Source of the DNA: Elusimicrobiota bacterium
GTDB lineage: Bacteria > CG03 > SLGR01 > PWQF01
Assembly: GCA_003557485.1 (NCBI GenBank)
Contig: PWOI01000091.1
Span: 1 to 45,462, forward strand
Length of the DNA stretch: 45,462 nucleotides
Reading direction: 5' to 3'
The position numbers and the translations under genes were made by a program. The notes beneath the pieces were generated by a model. That model was not told the origin of the DNA. It ran no database searches and saw nothing but the letters and a program-made list of their open reading frames with translations. This document shows positions 1 to 7,460 of this stretch, piece after piece; within the stretch, counting starts at the first letter, position 1; every line of letters starts with the position of its first letter.

Positions 1-2675
1 CCGCCGTGAAATTCACCGGAAGAAATCTCCTCAACCTTTTCAAGCAGCAAATCTCCCGCTTTTCTTATGACTTCTGCCGGACGCTCCTTCGAAAAATCTA
101 TATCCGCTCGCATCTTATCACTTTCTTTCCTTAGCCAGTATACTGAGAATACTGCCGGAGCGGGCCTGCGGGCCCAGTAGTAAATCGGAATCTGGAAGTC
201 GTTACCCCTTTCAACCTCATTCAGCAGGGCTGTTTCCATTTTTGACCGTTTGCCGCTTTTATAATCAATGACCCTTTCGTAGCCGGTCTCAAGACGATCT
301 ATCCGGTCATACCGTCCTTTAAGAGTTACTCCCCGGAAATCTATTTCAAAACTCTCTTCTGTAGAAACAACTTCAAATTCTTCATGTTTTATACAAGTGT
401 AGTAGTTTTTGAGCATATCCCTGACTGCAGCAAACAAATTCCTACTTTCAAAAAAAGAATAAAAACCGATATCTCCCCAAATTTGCTTAAATCTACGGAT
501 ACCTTCTTCGTACTTATTGAGAGATTCATTATGTATAATTTCCAGCAGCCTGTGGACTGCAATTCCAAGATACTGGTTAACCGTAGGTGGTTCTTTTATT
601 TTGAGAATATGTGAATAAAAAAATTTCCTGGGGCAGGATGTGAAGCTTTTAAGGATTGTAGGAGAATACTTTTCAGGGAGGCCTTTTTTAACTTTATCGC
701 AGAGACTCTCCGGATTAAATTCCAATATCCTTTTAAGAAACTTCAGGGCTGATTTTATTTCACCCTTTTTTTCGGAGGCATTCAATTTATCCATTTCGTC
801 CGCAGGTATCACATCTGCAGCCTTAAGAAGGAAATCATGTATATCTATTATTTTTTCTCCCGATAAAAACTTTTCAGGGCTGATTTTTCTCTCCGCCACA
901 AATGGAGAGATATCCGCGGACGCGCCGCTGTCGTCTGTCCTGTACCAGCAGTAAACCGTACTTTTTCCGCGGGTCCGGGCTATATTAAAAAGTCTTTTTT
1001 CAAACTCATACTGCTCTTCAACCCCCGGGTAAGGTTTAAGTTCCAGGTTTCTCCGGTCCTCAGAGGAAAGAAGAGGATTTTCCCTATAGGGCCTGGGAAA
1101 CTCATCTTCATTCATATCCACAAGATAGGCCTTTTCGAATTTTTCTCCCTTGGACTGCTGTACAGTTATAATCCTTACAGCTTCAAGTTCAGGAGCATAA
1201 GGAATATCCATATCTTTGCCGAACCCCTTGAGAAGTTCCGAAAGGTTTTCCATAAAAACTTTGAACGTAAGGGGTTTTCCGTTGAACTTTTTGAAGTGCT
1301 CCGAGTATTCCTCAACAACCCTGAGAAAATAACCGTAAAGCGAGGCAAGAAATTCACAACCGGATGATTTTTTGAGAAAATCCAGTTCTTCCATAATGCG
1401 GTATATAAAAGAAGCAGCTTCAAGCCCGCTGCTTTCATCCAGAAGTCCTTTGATTTTTTCCTTAAAAAAAACGTATTCTTCGGGATATTCTCCGCCAAAA
1501 ACCTCATCAAAAGCTTTTTTGCTGAGCTGCTGTTTTATACGCAGGGAATCAAGCCGGTCTTCACTAAGGGTTCCGGTTGAAATTATCGTTCTATAAATAT
1601 CCAGTTCCGGAGAGTCAAAACCCTCCAGCACACACTTCAGGAAAGAAAGCAGATTTATTATCTCTTTCTGCCTGAAGAAACCCACACCTCCGCCTATTAT
1701 ATAGTTTACCCCCCTGCTTTTAAGGGCATCGGTAAAGCTTTCCATAGTTTCGCCGGAAGAGCGGGAAATAATGCAAATCCTATCAGGGCTGATACCCGAT
1801 TTAATGTCCTCGGCTATATGGGATGCCACAGCCCGTGCCTGTTCGTCTCTTGTATAACCGCTTATAATATATTCCCCTCTTTGATTACCTGGCTCATTCA
1901 TAATCTTGACTGCCGGAGTAAAATTTCTTTCCAGAGCTTCCCTGAAATATCGGGGCCGGGCGCCCCTGAACCTGTATATAGAGCTGCCGTGGCTCATTGA
2001 AATAACCGAGTCCGAAGCATTCTTCAGCAGGGCAATGACAATACGTGTCATTATGCTGTCCATATCTTCAGCCTCATAAACGAAAACCTTTTTAAACTTC
2101 ATCAGGCCTTTTTGTTTTTCAAGGAGTTTTGCTGTAAAAAGTGTAAGATCGGCAAAATCAAGGTAATTGAATTTTTTAAGAACTTTAGCATATTTATTTT
2201 CCAGAAAACTCAAATCGGCATACTTTTCAGCGGCGGACCCGGAGAAATTTTTTGTGTTATTATTCCAACCGGGATTACGTTTCGATATATCAAGAAAATC
2301 CGATACGTCTTTTACCAGGCCACGGCCGAAACCTGTCACGAATCCAGGAGTAGCTCTGTTTTTAAGGATATTGCGCACAATAAGGCGTTTTTCAAAGTCG
2401 CTTACAACGCGAAAACCCGGATTTACATCTTCTGATAAATGATAATTTTCGCGAAGCACTTTTTTGCAGAATGAAGTTATACTCTCACACCACAACTCGG
2501 GGTAGGAGTTAAGCGACAGGCGGGCAGCCTCCTTAAACCGGAGTGCCGATTTACGCGAATTTGTAAGTATGAGAATCTCTCCAGAAGATGCCGAATTAAG
2601 CGCTTCGGCGATAGATTTTTTTAAGTATTCTTTTTTGCCGGAAGCGGGCGGACCGGTTATCAGTTCAACTGCCAC
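1..2675 (-). CDS. UvrD-like helicase fused to RecB-like PD-(D/E)XK nuclease, partial (C-terminus outside window)
   Basis: The reading frame is open to the left edge, so only about 891 residues are visible. Seen in order: a P-loop-like segment GPPASGKK near residue 8, a motif II equivalent VYEAED near residue 200, SIYRFRGA, a motif V-like QQSKGEKFE, a motif VI-like RLFNIARTRGK, then a nuclease part with SCPRKFFY, AVHRLLE and VIDYKSGKR (near residue 803). This order is that of RecB/AddB/AdnA-type recombination nucleases. The helicase residues are degenerate: the P-loop has GKK instead of GKT/S, and motif II has YE where DE is expected, so the motor may be weak or inactive, as proposed for some AddB-type subunits. 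The start is a GTG at 2675, the first possible start after an in-frame stop, overlapping the transglycosylase stop by 11 bases. A partner AddA-like subunit is not in the window. Whether the C-terminus carries the AddB iron-sulfur cysteines cannot be seen. Confidence 0.85.
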   Translation of the reverse strand, partial: MAVELITGPPASGKKEYLKKSIAEALNSASSGEILILTNSRKSALRFKEAARLSLNSYPELWCESITSFCKKVLRENYHLSEDVNPGFRVVSDFEKRLIVRNILKNRATPGFVTGFGRGLVKDVSDFLDISKRNPGWNNNTKNFSGSAAEKYADLSFLENKYAKVLKKFNYLDFADLTLFTAKLLEKQKGLMKFKKVFVYEAEDMDSIMTRIVIALLKNASDSVISMSHGSSIYRFRGARPRYFREALERNFTPAVKIMNEPGNQRGEYIISGYTRDEQARAVASHIAEDIKSGISPDRICIISRSSGETMESFTDALKSRGVNYIIGGGVGFFRQKEIINLLSFLKCVLEGFDSPELDIYRTIISTGTLSEDRLDSLRIKQQLSKKAFDEVFGGEYPEEYVFFKEKIKGLLDESSGLEAASFIYRIMEELDFLKKSSGCEFLASLYGYFLRVVEEYSEHFKKFNGKPLTFKVFMENLSELLKGFGKDMDIPYAPELEAVRIITVQQSKGEKFEKAYLVDMNEDEFPRPYRENPLLSSEDRRNLELKPYPGVEEQYEFEKRLFNIARTRGKSTVYCWYRTDDSGASADISPFVAERKISPEKFLSGEKIIDIHDFLLKAADVIPADEMDKLNASEKKGEIKSALKFLKRILEFNPESLCDKVKKGLPEKYSPTILKSFTSCPRKFFYSHILKIKEPPTVNQYLGIAVHRLLEIIHNESLNKYEEGIRRFKQIWGDIGFYSFFESRNLFAAVRDMLKNYYTCIKHEEFEVVSTEESFEIDFRGVTLKGRYDRIDRLETGYERVIDYKSGKRSKMETALLNEVERGNDFQIPIYYWARRPAPAVFSVYWLRKESDKMRADIDFSKERPAEVIRKAGDLLLEKVEEISSGEFHG

Positions 2676-3945
2676 GAATATAGAGTTTCAGGCGCTGGTT
2701 AGGATAAATACGGGCAGAAGAAAGGTTATTCCACTGTTTTATCTGCGCAACGCTGACATTATATCTGCGCGATATAACCCAGAGATTATCTCCCCTGCGG
2801 ACATTATAGTATTCCACCCTTCTTATACGCCTGTTTATCTCCTCCTGGCTCAGGTATGCTTCCGAGGCAGGAAGCGATTCGAAATTCGACACAAATTTTT
2901 CGTAGTTTTCTTCGGGAATCCTTATATTGTACTCGCTCACCGGCGGCGTTACCATTCTTCTGATTTCGGGGTTCAGGAACTGAATATCACGTATATCTGT
3001 CCCGCTCAGAGATGCTATACTCCTTAAGTCGACAGCTCCCTTCAGAGTATATTTTCTGTAGCTCAGAGGACTGCTCTCAATGGTTTCAAATCCGAAAAGT
3101 TCAGGCTCTTTAGCTATAAAAATAGCTGCCATTATTTTAGGAACAAACTCTTCAGTCTCTCTGGGAAGATAAATTTCCCAATAGTCGTCCGTATTCCACC
3201 TGCGGATATTTCTTCTAACAGCAGTCGGGCCGTAGTTGTATGCAGCAAGAGCCATCTCCCAGCTTCCAAACTCTTCATAAAGGTCCCTCAGGTAAGATGC
3301 CGCAGCGCGGGTTGATTTGCCGGGATCCCGCCTTTCATCGACCCAGTAGTCTATTTCCAGCCCTTTCATTTTTGCCGTTCGCTCCATGAACTGCCACAGC
3401 CCCACAGCTCCGGCATGTGAACGGGCAAACGGATAATAACCCGATTCTATTATCACAACATAGGCAAGATCAAGCGGAAGCCCCTCTTCGGCAAGGATCC
3501 CCTTCACCTCCTCCATATAAATAGCGGCCCTTCCGAGATAACGGCTGAAGTGCTCCCTGCCCCTTGTAGTGTAATAGTTTTTCCATCTCTCAACCCTGGT
3601 ATTATAGATAAGCGGAAAAAGATCGCTTTCTATAATTTCCGCCCTGTGCTGGTGTGAATGCGCTGATTTTAATCTTAAAACGGCAATCTCTGCATGAAAC
3701 ATCTCATAATCCCGGACGGTAAAATGATGGCGTGATTCAATCAGCTTAAGCAGAGCCCTGTCACTTATCTCTCTTGTAAGAATTATATCTCCTTTTGCAA
3801 GAGCTGCACGGGACTCTTCGATTTTTTCCGCGACAATCCTTGACAGAACACCTGATTCAATGGCATCAGACGGGGTTGCTGCCCTCGAAAACGCGCACGA
3901 TCCTAAAAACAGGGCAGATAGAACAATAAGCGCGAAGTTTCTCAT
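2665..3945 (-). CDS. mltD: MltD-like membrane-bound lytic transglycosylase with LysM domain
   Basis: This 426-residue lipoprotein should cleave peptidoglycan glycan strands between MurNAc and GlcNAc at the periplasmic side of a membrane. Seen: a signal peptide ending in the lipobox LGSC (Cys17), a central SLT/GH23 domain with the catalytic-Glu motif IIES (Glu167), then GAVGLWQF and MALAAYNYG, and one C-terminal LysM repeat from about residue 378 (YNVRRGDNLW through PNQRLKLY) for peptidoglycan binding. E. coli MltD has two LysM repeats, so this one is shorter at the C-terminus. Its ATG overlaps the stop of the DUF3006 gene (ATGA), so the two are probably translated together. The gene symbol is by family resemblance; orthology is not proven. 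Confidence 0.9.
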   Translation of the reverse strand: MRNFALIVLSALFLGSCAFSRAATPSDAIESGVLSRIVAEKIEESRAALAKGDIILTREISDRALLKLIESRHHFTVRDYEMFHAEIAVLRLKSAHSHQHRAEIIESDLFPLIYNTRVERWKNYYTTRGREHFSRYLGRAAIYMEEVKGILAEEGLPLDLAYVVIIESGYYPFARSHAGAVGLWQFMERTAKMKGLEIDYWVDERRDPGKSTRAAASYLRDLYEEFGSWEMALAAYNYGPTAVRRNIRRWNTDDYWEIYLPRETEEFVPKIMAAIFIAKEPELFGFETIESSPLSYRKYTLKGAVDLRSIASLSGTDIRDIQFLNPEIRRMVTPPVSEYNIRIPEENYEKFVSNFESLPASEAYLSQEEINRRIRRVEYYNVRRGDNLWVISRRYNVSVAQIKQWNNLSSARIYPNQRLKLYIRGS

Positions 3946-4184
3946 TTTTCCTTATCCTCTTTTCTTCTATCCTCGGTGCGCTGCAGAAGTTCCTGCTGAA
4001 GCCCTCTTACCCTCTCTATCGCGTTTTTTTCACTTTCGGGATCCGGACTCATCTCAATTTTCAAATGCATCCCCTCGCGTATTTTAAAAGGAAATGCATC
4101 GGAAGGAAGAAGCATTTCTCCCCCTTCCTCAAGTATAATGACCGCAACTCTGCTGTCCTCTATTCTGTCTATAAAACCTTTCAT
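3942..4184 (-). CDS. DUF3006 family small protein
   Basis: An 80-residue protein beginning MKGFIDRIED, followed by a small beta-rich part (VAVIILEEGGE, LPSDAFPF, GMHLKIEM) and a charged C-terminal helix rich in Arg, Lys and Glu. The start and pattern match the DUF3006 family, small proteins of unknown function. No signal peptide or membrane segment is visible, so it is probably cytoplasmic. GGAGG lies five bases before the ATG. It is the first gene of the set that continues into the transglycosylase through an ATGA overlap; the upstream promoter is at 4246-4274. Confidence 0.8.
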   Translation of the reverse strand: MKGFIDRIEDSRVAVIILEEGGEMLLPSDAFPFKIREGMHLKIEMSPDPESEKNAIERVRGLQQELLQRTEDRRKEDKEK

Positions 4185-4245
4185 TTAATCCTCCTGCAGT
4201 AATTTTCCGCATGAAAATGCTTTTCAAACCACAAAAACTAAAGCT

Positions 4246-4274
4246 ATTCTAATAAATTTCACCCGGTGTATCAA
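4246..4274 (-). promoter_or_regulatory. Sigma70-type promoter for DUF3006-mltD-helicase genes
   Basis: On the minus strand, TTGATA (4269-4274) and TAGAAT (4246-4251) are separated by exactly 17 bases. The start of transcription would fall near 4239, about 55 bases before the DUF3006 ATG. It is back-to-back with the plus-strand promoter at 4277-4305; the two -35 boxes are two bases apart, so binding at one may affect the other. Confidence 0.6.
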
Positions 4275-4276
4275 AC

Positions 4277-4305
4277 TTGAGCCAAAAGACATTTTTTTAT
4301 AATAT
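4277..4305 (+). promoter_or_regulatory. Sigma70-type promoter for the tautomerase gene
   Basis: TTGAGC (4277-4282), a 17-base spacer and TAATAT (4300-4305). Transcription would start near 4312, with a strong AAGGAGG ribosome site at 4332-4338, seven bases before the ATG at 4346. Confidence 0.65.
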
Positions 4306-4345
4306 TCATTAAAAGACGTACGGGTATAAATAAGGAGGATAGAAA

Positions 4346-4534
4346 ATGCCTTTCATTATTGTAAAAATGTGGACCGGGAGAAGCGCGCAGGAGAAAAAGG
4401 ATCTTATTGAAAAAATGACACAGGCAACTGTTGAAGCCATAAAATGCCCGCCCCAAGCCGTACAGATTGCCATAGAAGAGCTCAACAAAGAAAACTGGGG
4501 AATATGTGGCAGGCCCGCTTCCGAGCAGTCTTAG
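4346..4534 (+). CDS. 4-oxalocrotonate tautomerase family protein
   Basis: A 62-residue protein beginning MPF, so removal of Met exposes the N-terminal proline that is the catalytic base of this family. The length, the amphipathic helix after residue 14 and the C-terminal motif ENWGICGRPASE all match the small 4-OT tautomerases, which form oligomers and interconvert enol and keto acids. The substrate cannot be told from sequence: many genomes carry a stand-alone copy with no aromatic-degradation pathway, as here. It has an ideal ribosome site and its own promoter, and is the only plus-strand gene in the first 39 kb. Confidence 0.93.
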   Translation: MPFIIVKMWTGRSAQEKKDLIEKMTQATVEAIKCPPQAVQIAIEELNKENWGICGRPASEQS

Positions 4535-4555
4535 AATTGACTTGCAGGCTACTTA

Positions 4556-4617
4556 AAGTACATTGTAGTTGTTTTCCTTATATGTACTTACTAAAAGAGA
4601 AATCAACCTAAGTACAT
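4556..4617. repeat. Three-arm AAGTACAT inverted repeat between convergent genes
   Basis: AAGTACAT occurs at 4556-4563, its inverse ATGTACTTA at 4582-4590, and TAAGTACAT again at 4609-4617. The middle arm can pair with either outer arm (8 or 9 base pairs, loops of 18 bases). The last arm overlaps the final codons of the methyltransferase. There is no GC-rich stem with a T run, so it is not a canonical terminator, although its place between convergent genes would suit transcript-end processing. Confidence 0.5.
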
Positions 4618-5241
4618 TATTAATCTGTCCTTAATTTCGGCTTTATCAAAACCGAACATTATAGATATATTTTCAAGGGCCTCAGGGCTGTAGAAGAATA
4701 CATGCGACGGGTCATTTTTGTAATACCAGCGGTCAAAATTCACTTCATCTGAATATATTTCTGTCTTGCAGAACAGCATCCCCCCTTTTTTCAGAATATT
4801 CCTTAGGAGCGTAAACTCGTGCCCGGGATTTCTGAAATGTTCTATAACTTCGCAACATGCAATGTAATCATATTTATCTTTAAGAAGCTCGGGCCTGTTT
4901 CTGAAAAACGGATCGTACTGAACTATATTATATTTTTCCTCGGAAAGCATTGCAGCTATAGGAGATTCGGCGCCGGACCCGAAATCAAGTCCTCTATGAA
5001 AAGGCGAGAACCTTTTTTTTATCGCATCAACAATTCCTGATACAAATCTCCGGTATCCCGGCTCATCAGGATCATTATTATGCTCCTGGTATCTTTTTTT
5101 TTCGCCTTCCGGGGAAAGGAACGATTTGCGCTCCATAAAGACAGAACCGCAAACGGCGCATTTTAAGTATCTCCTTGAAGCTGCTTCGGCGAAGAAGGAG
5201 GATTTGCCGCGACATAGAGCGCAGGCGGGGTCAGAATGCAT
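4603..5241 (-). CDS. Zinc-ribbon SAM-dependent methyltransferase
   Basis: About 212 residues. The N-terminus has two Cys pairs (CALC and CAVC) that would form a zinc ribbon. A class I methyltransferase fold follows, with the SAM-binding loop GLDFGSGAESP, the acidic strand end NIVQYDPF, and CCEVIEHFRNP, typical of the Methyltransf_23 group. The target is unknown; relatives often act on small molecules or sugars. I chose ATG 5241, which overlaps the upstream HAD gene stop by 11 bases; a GTG at 5262 would add seven residues. Neither has a convincing ribosome site, so coupled translation is likely. It is the last gene of the glnA-to-methyltransferase set. Confidence 0.8.
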   Translation of the reverse strand: MHSDPACALCRGKSSFFAEAASRRYLKCAVCGSVFMERKSFLSPEGEKKRYQEHNNDPDEPGYRRFVSGIVDAIKKRFSPFHRGLDFGSGAESPIAAMLSEEKYNIVQYDPFFRNRPELLKDKYDYIACCEVIEHFRNPGHEFTLLRNILKKGGMLFCKTEIYSDEVNFDRWYYKNDPSHVFFYSPEALENISIMFGFDKAEIKDRLIMYLG

Positions 5242-5839
5242 CCCGCCTGAAAAAATCAACACAGTTTTTTACAGTAGTAAAAAGGAGCGTTCGCATACCG
5301 TGACGGCCTGCCATCCCTGTCACCCTGGGTTTATCATCCACCAAAAGAATATCGTCCGGATTGAGTCCTGTTTCCCCGGCAGGCAGCCTGTAGAAACCAT
5401 CATCTTGTTTTGTCAGCCCTTTTTCAAATGATATGCATTTATAACTGAAGTGTTTTAAAAAACCGTATTTCCCGTCAAGCTCGTATATCCAGTTTGTCTG
5501 GTCGGAAAATAAACCGATCATGTATTTTTCAGAAAGCCTTTCAGCAAGCTTAACCATATCTTTACGGGGCTGGAAGTTATCAAGAATAAGGTCCCTGCAA
5601 GGCGTCAGGTCTTCATCCGTATTAAGCAGTTTTGAAACTGTTTTCCAGTATACTTCTTCCGGAACTTTTCCTGCTGTGTATCCTGTGCCTATACCAGCCT
5701 TTTTACCTGCTATTTCGTACATTTCATCAAAACTCATATTAAATCTCTGAGCCATTTTAAGAATTCCCAGCTGGAAGCCCTCCGGTGCCAGAACCCCGCC
5801 GTAATCAAACATAATCATCCGCTTACCTTTTAAATTCAC
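5231..5839 (-). CDS. HAD-superfamily hydrolase, subfamily IA (YihX-like)
   Basis: A 202-residue cytoplasmic hydrolase. Motif I is MFDYGGVLA, with nucleophile Asp12; the GG form resembles the YihX/epoxide-hydrolase-N-like branch, which contains sugar-phosphate phosphatases. Motif II is LFSDQTN and motif IV is ILLVDDKPRVTGMAG. All four HAD motifs can be placed, so it should be an active phosphatase, but the substrate is unknown. The GTG start at 5839 overlaps the HD gene stop (GTGA). An ATG at 5818 with AAAGG seven bases upstream is a reasonable alternative start just before motif I. Confidence 0.82.
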   Translation of the reverse strand: MNLKGKRMIMFDYGGVLAPEGFQLGILKMAQRFNMSFDEMYEIAGKKAGIGTGYTAGKVPEEVYWKTVSKLLNTDEDLTPCRDLILDNFQPRKDMVKLAERLSEKYMIGLFSDQTNWIYELDGKYGFLKHFSYKCISFEKGLTKQDDGFYRLPAGETGLNPDDILLVDDKPRVTGMAGRHGMRTLLFTTVKNCVDFFRRDAF

Positions 5840-6381
5840 AGCCCCAGCTCCGTATCTATTGATTTCATAGCATCAAGGCATTCACCTATAAAATCTTCCA
5901 GTTCAAGGCCGGTATTAATACAGCTTTTTATCTGCTGCCGGTCTGCTCCGGCCGCAAAACGTTTCTCGGAGAATCTATTCATAAGAAACTCCATATTTAC
6001 CGGCTTCAGTTTCCTGTCCGGATGCATAAGGGCCGCTGCCACTATAAGACCGGTAAGGGGGTCGGCGGCATACAGGGACCACTCAAGAATATTATCAGGA
6101 TTTTTTTTGCCGGCATGCGCTTTAACGGCGTCAATAACCTGCTTTGACGCTCCCATTTCCTTGAGTATTTCGGCAGAATCAAGCCCGTGCCGGGCAAAAT
6201 TATCTCGCGTGGCATCATAATCAATATCATGGGCAAGCCCTGCAAGCGCCCAATCACTACTCTCAAGCCCGAACCTGTACGCAAGCCGTTTCATACACGC
6301 CTCGGCTGCAAGCATATGTTTTATAAGGTTTTTATCGGAAACTTTTTTTTCTATTTCCCTGATCACATCATTCCTGTTCAT
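5836..6381 (-). CDS. HD-domain metal-dependent phosphohydrolase
   Basis: A 181-residue protein with the HD signature LAHDIDYD, an upstream His in the helix KHMLAAEACMKRLA, a following AHAGKK and a later YAADPLTGLI. These supply the His/Asp metal ligands of HD phosphohydrolases. The pattern, including ADPLTGL and ALMHPDRKL, matches small HDIG-type proteins common in anaerobes, whose substrate is usually not known. It is cytoplasmic, with no other domain. It overlaps the HAD gene downstream and follows squalene synthase after an 83-base gap; GGAG lies nine bases before the ATG. Confidence 0.85.
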   Translation of the reverse strand: MNRNDVIREIEKKVSDKNLIKHMLAAEACMKRLAYRFGLESSDWALAGLAHDIDYDATRDNFARHGLDSAEILKEMGASKQVIDAVKAHAGKKNPDNILEWSLYAADPLTGLIVAAALMHPDRKLKPVNMEFLMNRFSEKRFAAGADRQQIKSCINTGLELEDFIGECLDAMKSIDTELGL

Positions 6382-6464
6382 TCTTAAAACTCCAGATTCT
6401 CATCGGCCTTTATTTCGTCTATTTTTCTTTTTTCTCTTTTTAAAATAGTCTTAAACCCTTTTTT

Positions 6465-7448
6465 TCAGTTCAGGTATTTATTTATTTTCCGCATAAAATC
6501 TCCAAACCTTTTGCGGATCATTTTATTGTCACCTGCAATCCTTCTGCTCTCTTTAAGCATAATCTCTACATCCTTCCTTGATATTTTGTTGCCTTTACCG
6601 GAACTGACCGAAAGCAGTGTGGCGCAGGCTAAAATAAGCGGTATAAGACAGAAAAAACGGATGCTTTGCTCCTGCAGGGGAATAAGTGACACATACTCCA
6701 CCGCATCCTCCAGGCCCCCCAGGGCCCATCTGCAAAGAGCAGAAACTGTTTTTTTATCGGCCGCCGGGCCTGAGGCCGTATCCGTAACGGTCCGGGGAAC
6801 ATACATCCACCCTCTTTCAATGTCTTTTTTCCAGTCCTTGGCTATATTTGTAAGCTGAAGCCCTTCTCCAAACCCGGCATCATATTTCCGGAGTTCTTCT
6901 TTAAACGGAGTTACGGCATCATTCAGGACAAAAATTTCTGTAAGCATTTTTCCAACGACCCCGGCAACATAATAACAGTATAAGCGCAGTTCGTTGAAGT
7001 CCTTCATCTGGTAGACTCTGCAGCAGCAACCCGCTTTCTTATCCTGGAATTCAGCCATACCCTCTGAGGTTTCGGCAATACGGGAGGATAAAACTCTTAT
7101 GAAAGGAGAAGGAAGCGAAAAGTATACTTCAAAGATTTTTTCCCCGTTAAGCATAAGTTCTCTTTCCGGGGATTCTTTCTTCCATATATTTCTAAGAGGC
7201 TCGTAAAGTTCAAGCGCCTCTGAGAGGTTTTTACTGTCCGTGAAAATACGGGCAAATTCCCTCAGGTTTTCCGCTTTTTTAGCGGCGGACTGAAAAACAG
7301 AATCCTCAATGCAGTCCGCCATCCTGAAAAGAAGGTACCCGCTTAAAACTGCCCTGTGGGTCAAACCCTCAAGAGTACTTATATTGAGGGCAAAAGTACG
7401 GGAAACTCCCGTGAGTATCTTTTTTGAAAACTCCCAGCTGTCCTTCAT
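6465..7448 (-). CDS. Squalene/phytoene synthase family protein (squalene-synthase-like)
   Basis: A 327-residue prenyltransferase that would join two farnesyl or geranylgeranyl diphosphates head to head. The first Asp-rich motif is DCIED (residues 45-49) and the second is DWKKDIERGWMYVP (Asp205, Asp209). The segment FCLIPLILACATL resembles FCAIPQ.MA.ATL of eukaryotic-type squalene synthase, which points to squalene rather than phytoene, but this is not certain. The ATG lies 12 bases after the glnA stop, with no strong ribosome site, so coupling to glnA is likely. No other hopanoid gene is nearby. A CrtI-type desaturase occurs 32 kb away and could use a product of this enzyme. Confidence 0.88.
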   Translation of the reverse strand: MKDSWEFSKKILTGVSRTFALNISTLEGLTHRAVLSGYLLFRMADCIEDSVFQSAAKKAENLREFARIFTDSKNLSEALELYEPLRNIWKKESPERELMLNGEKIFEVYFSLPSPFIRVLSSRIAETSEGMAEFQDKKAGCCCRVYQMKDFNELRLYCYYVAGVVGKMLTEIFVLNDAVTPFKEELRKYDAGFGEGLQLTNIAKDWKKDIERGWMYVPRTVTDTASGPAADKKTVSALCRWALGGLEDAVEYVSLIPLQEQSIRFFCLIPLILACATLLSVSSGKGNKISRKDVEIMLKESRRIAGDNKMIRKRFGDFMRKINKYLN

Positions 7449-7460
7449 AACTGAAGAAAC

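Noticed and set aside
5126-5431. Plus-strand 101-residue frame across the methyltransferase/HAD boundary
   Set aside because: It overlaps two genes with intact motifs and has no ribosome site.
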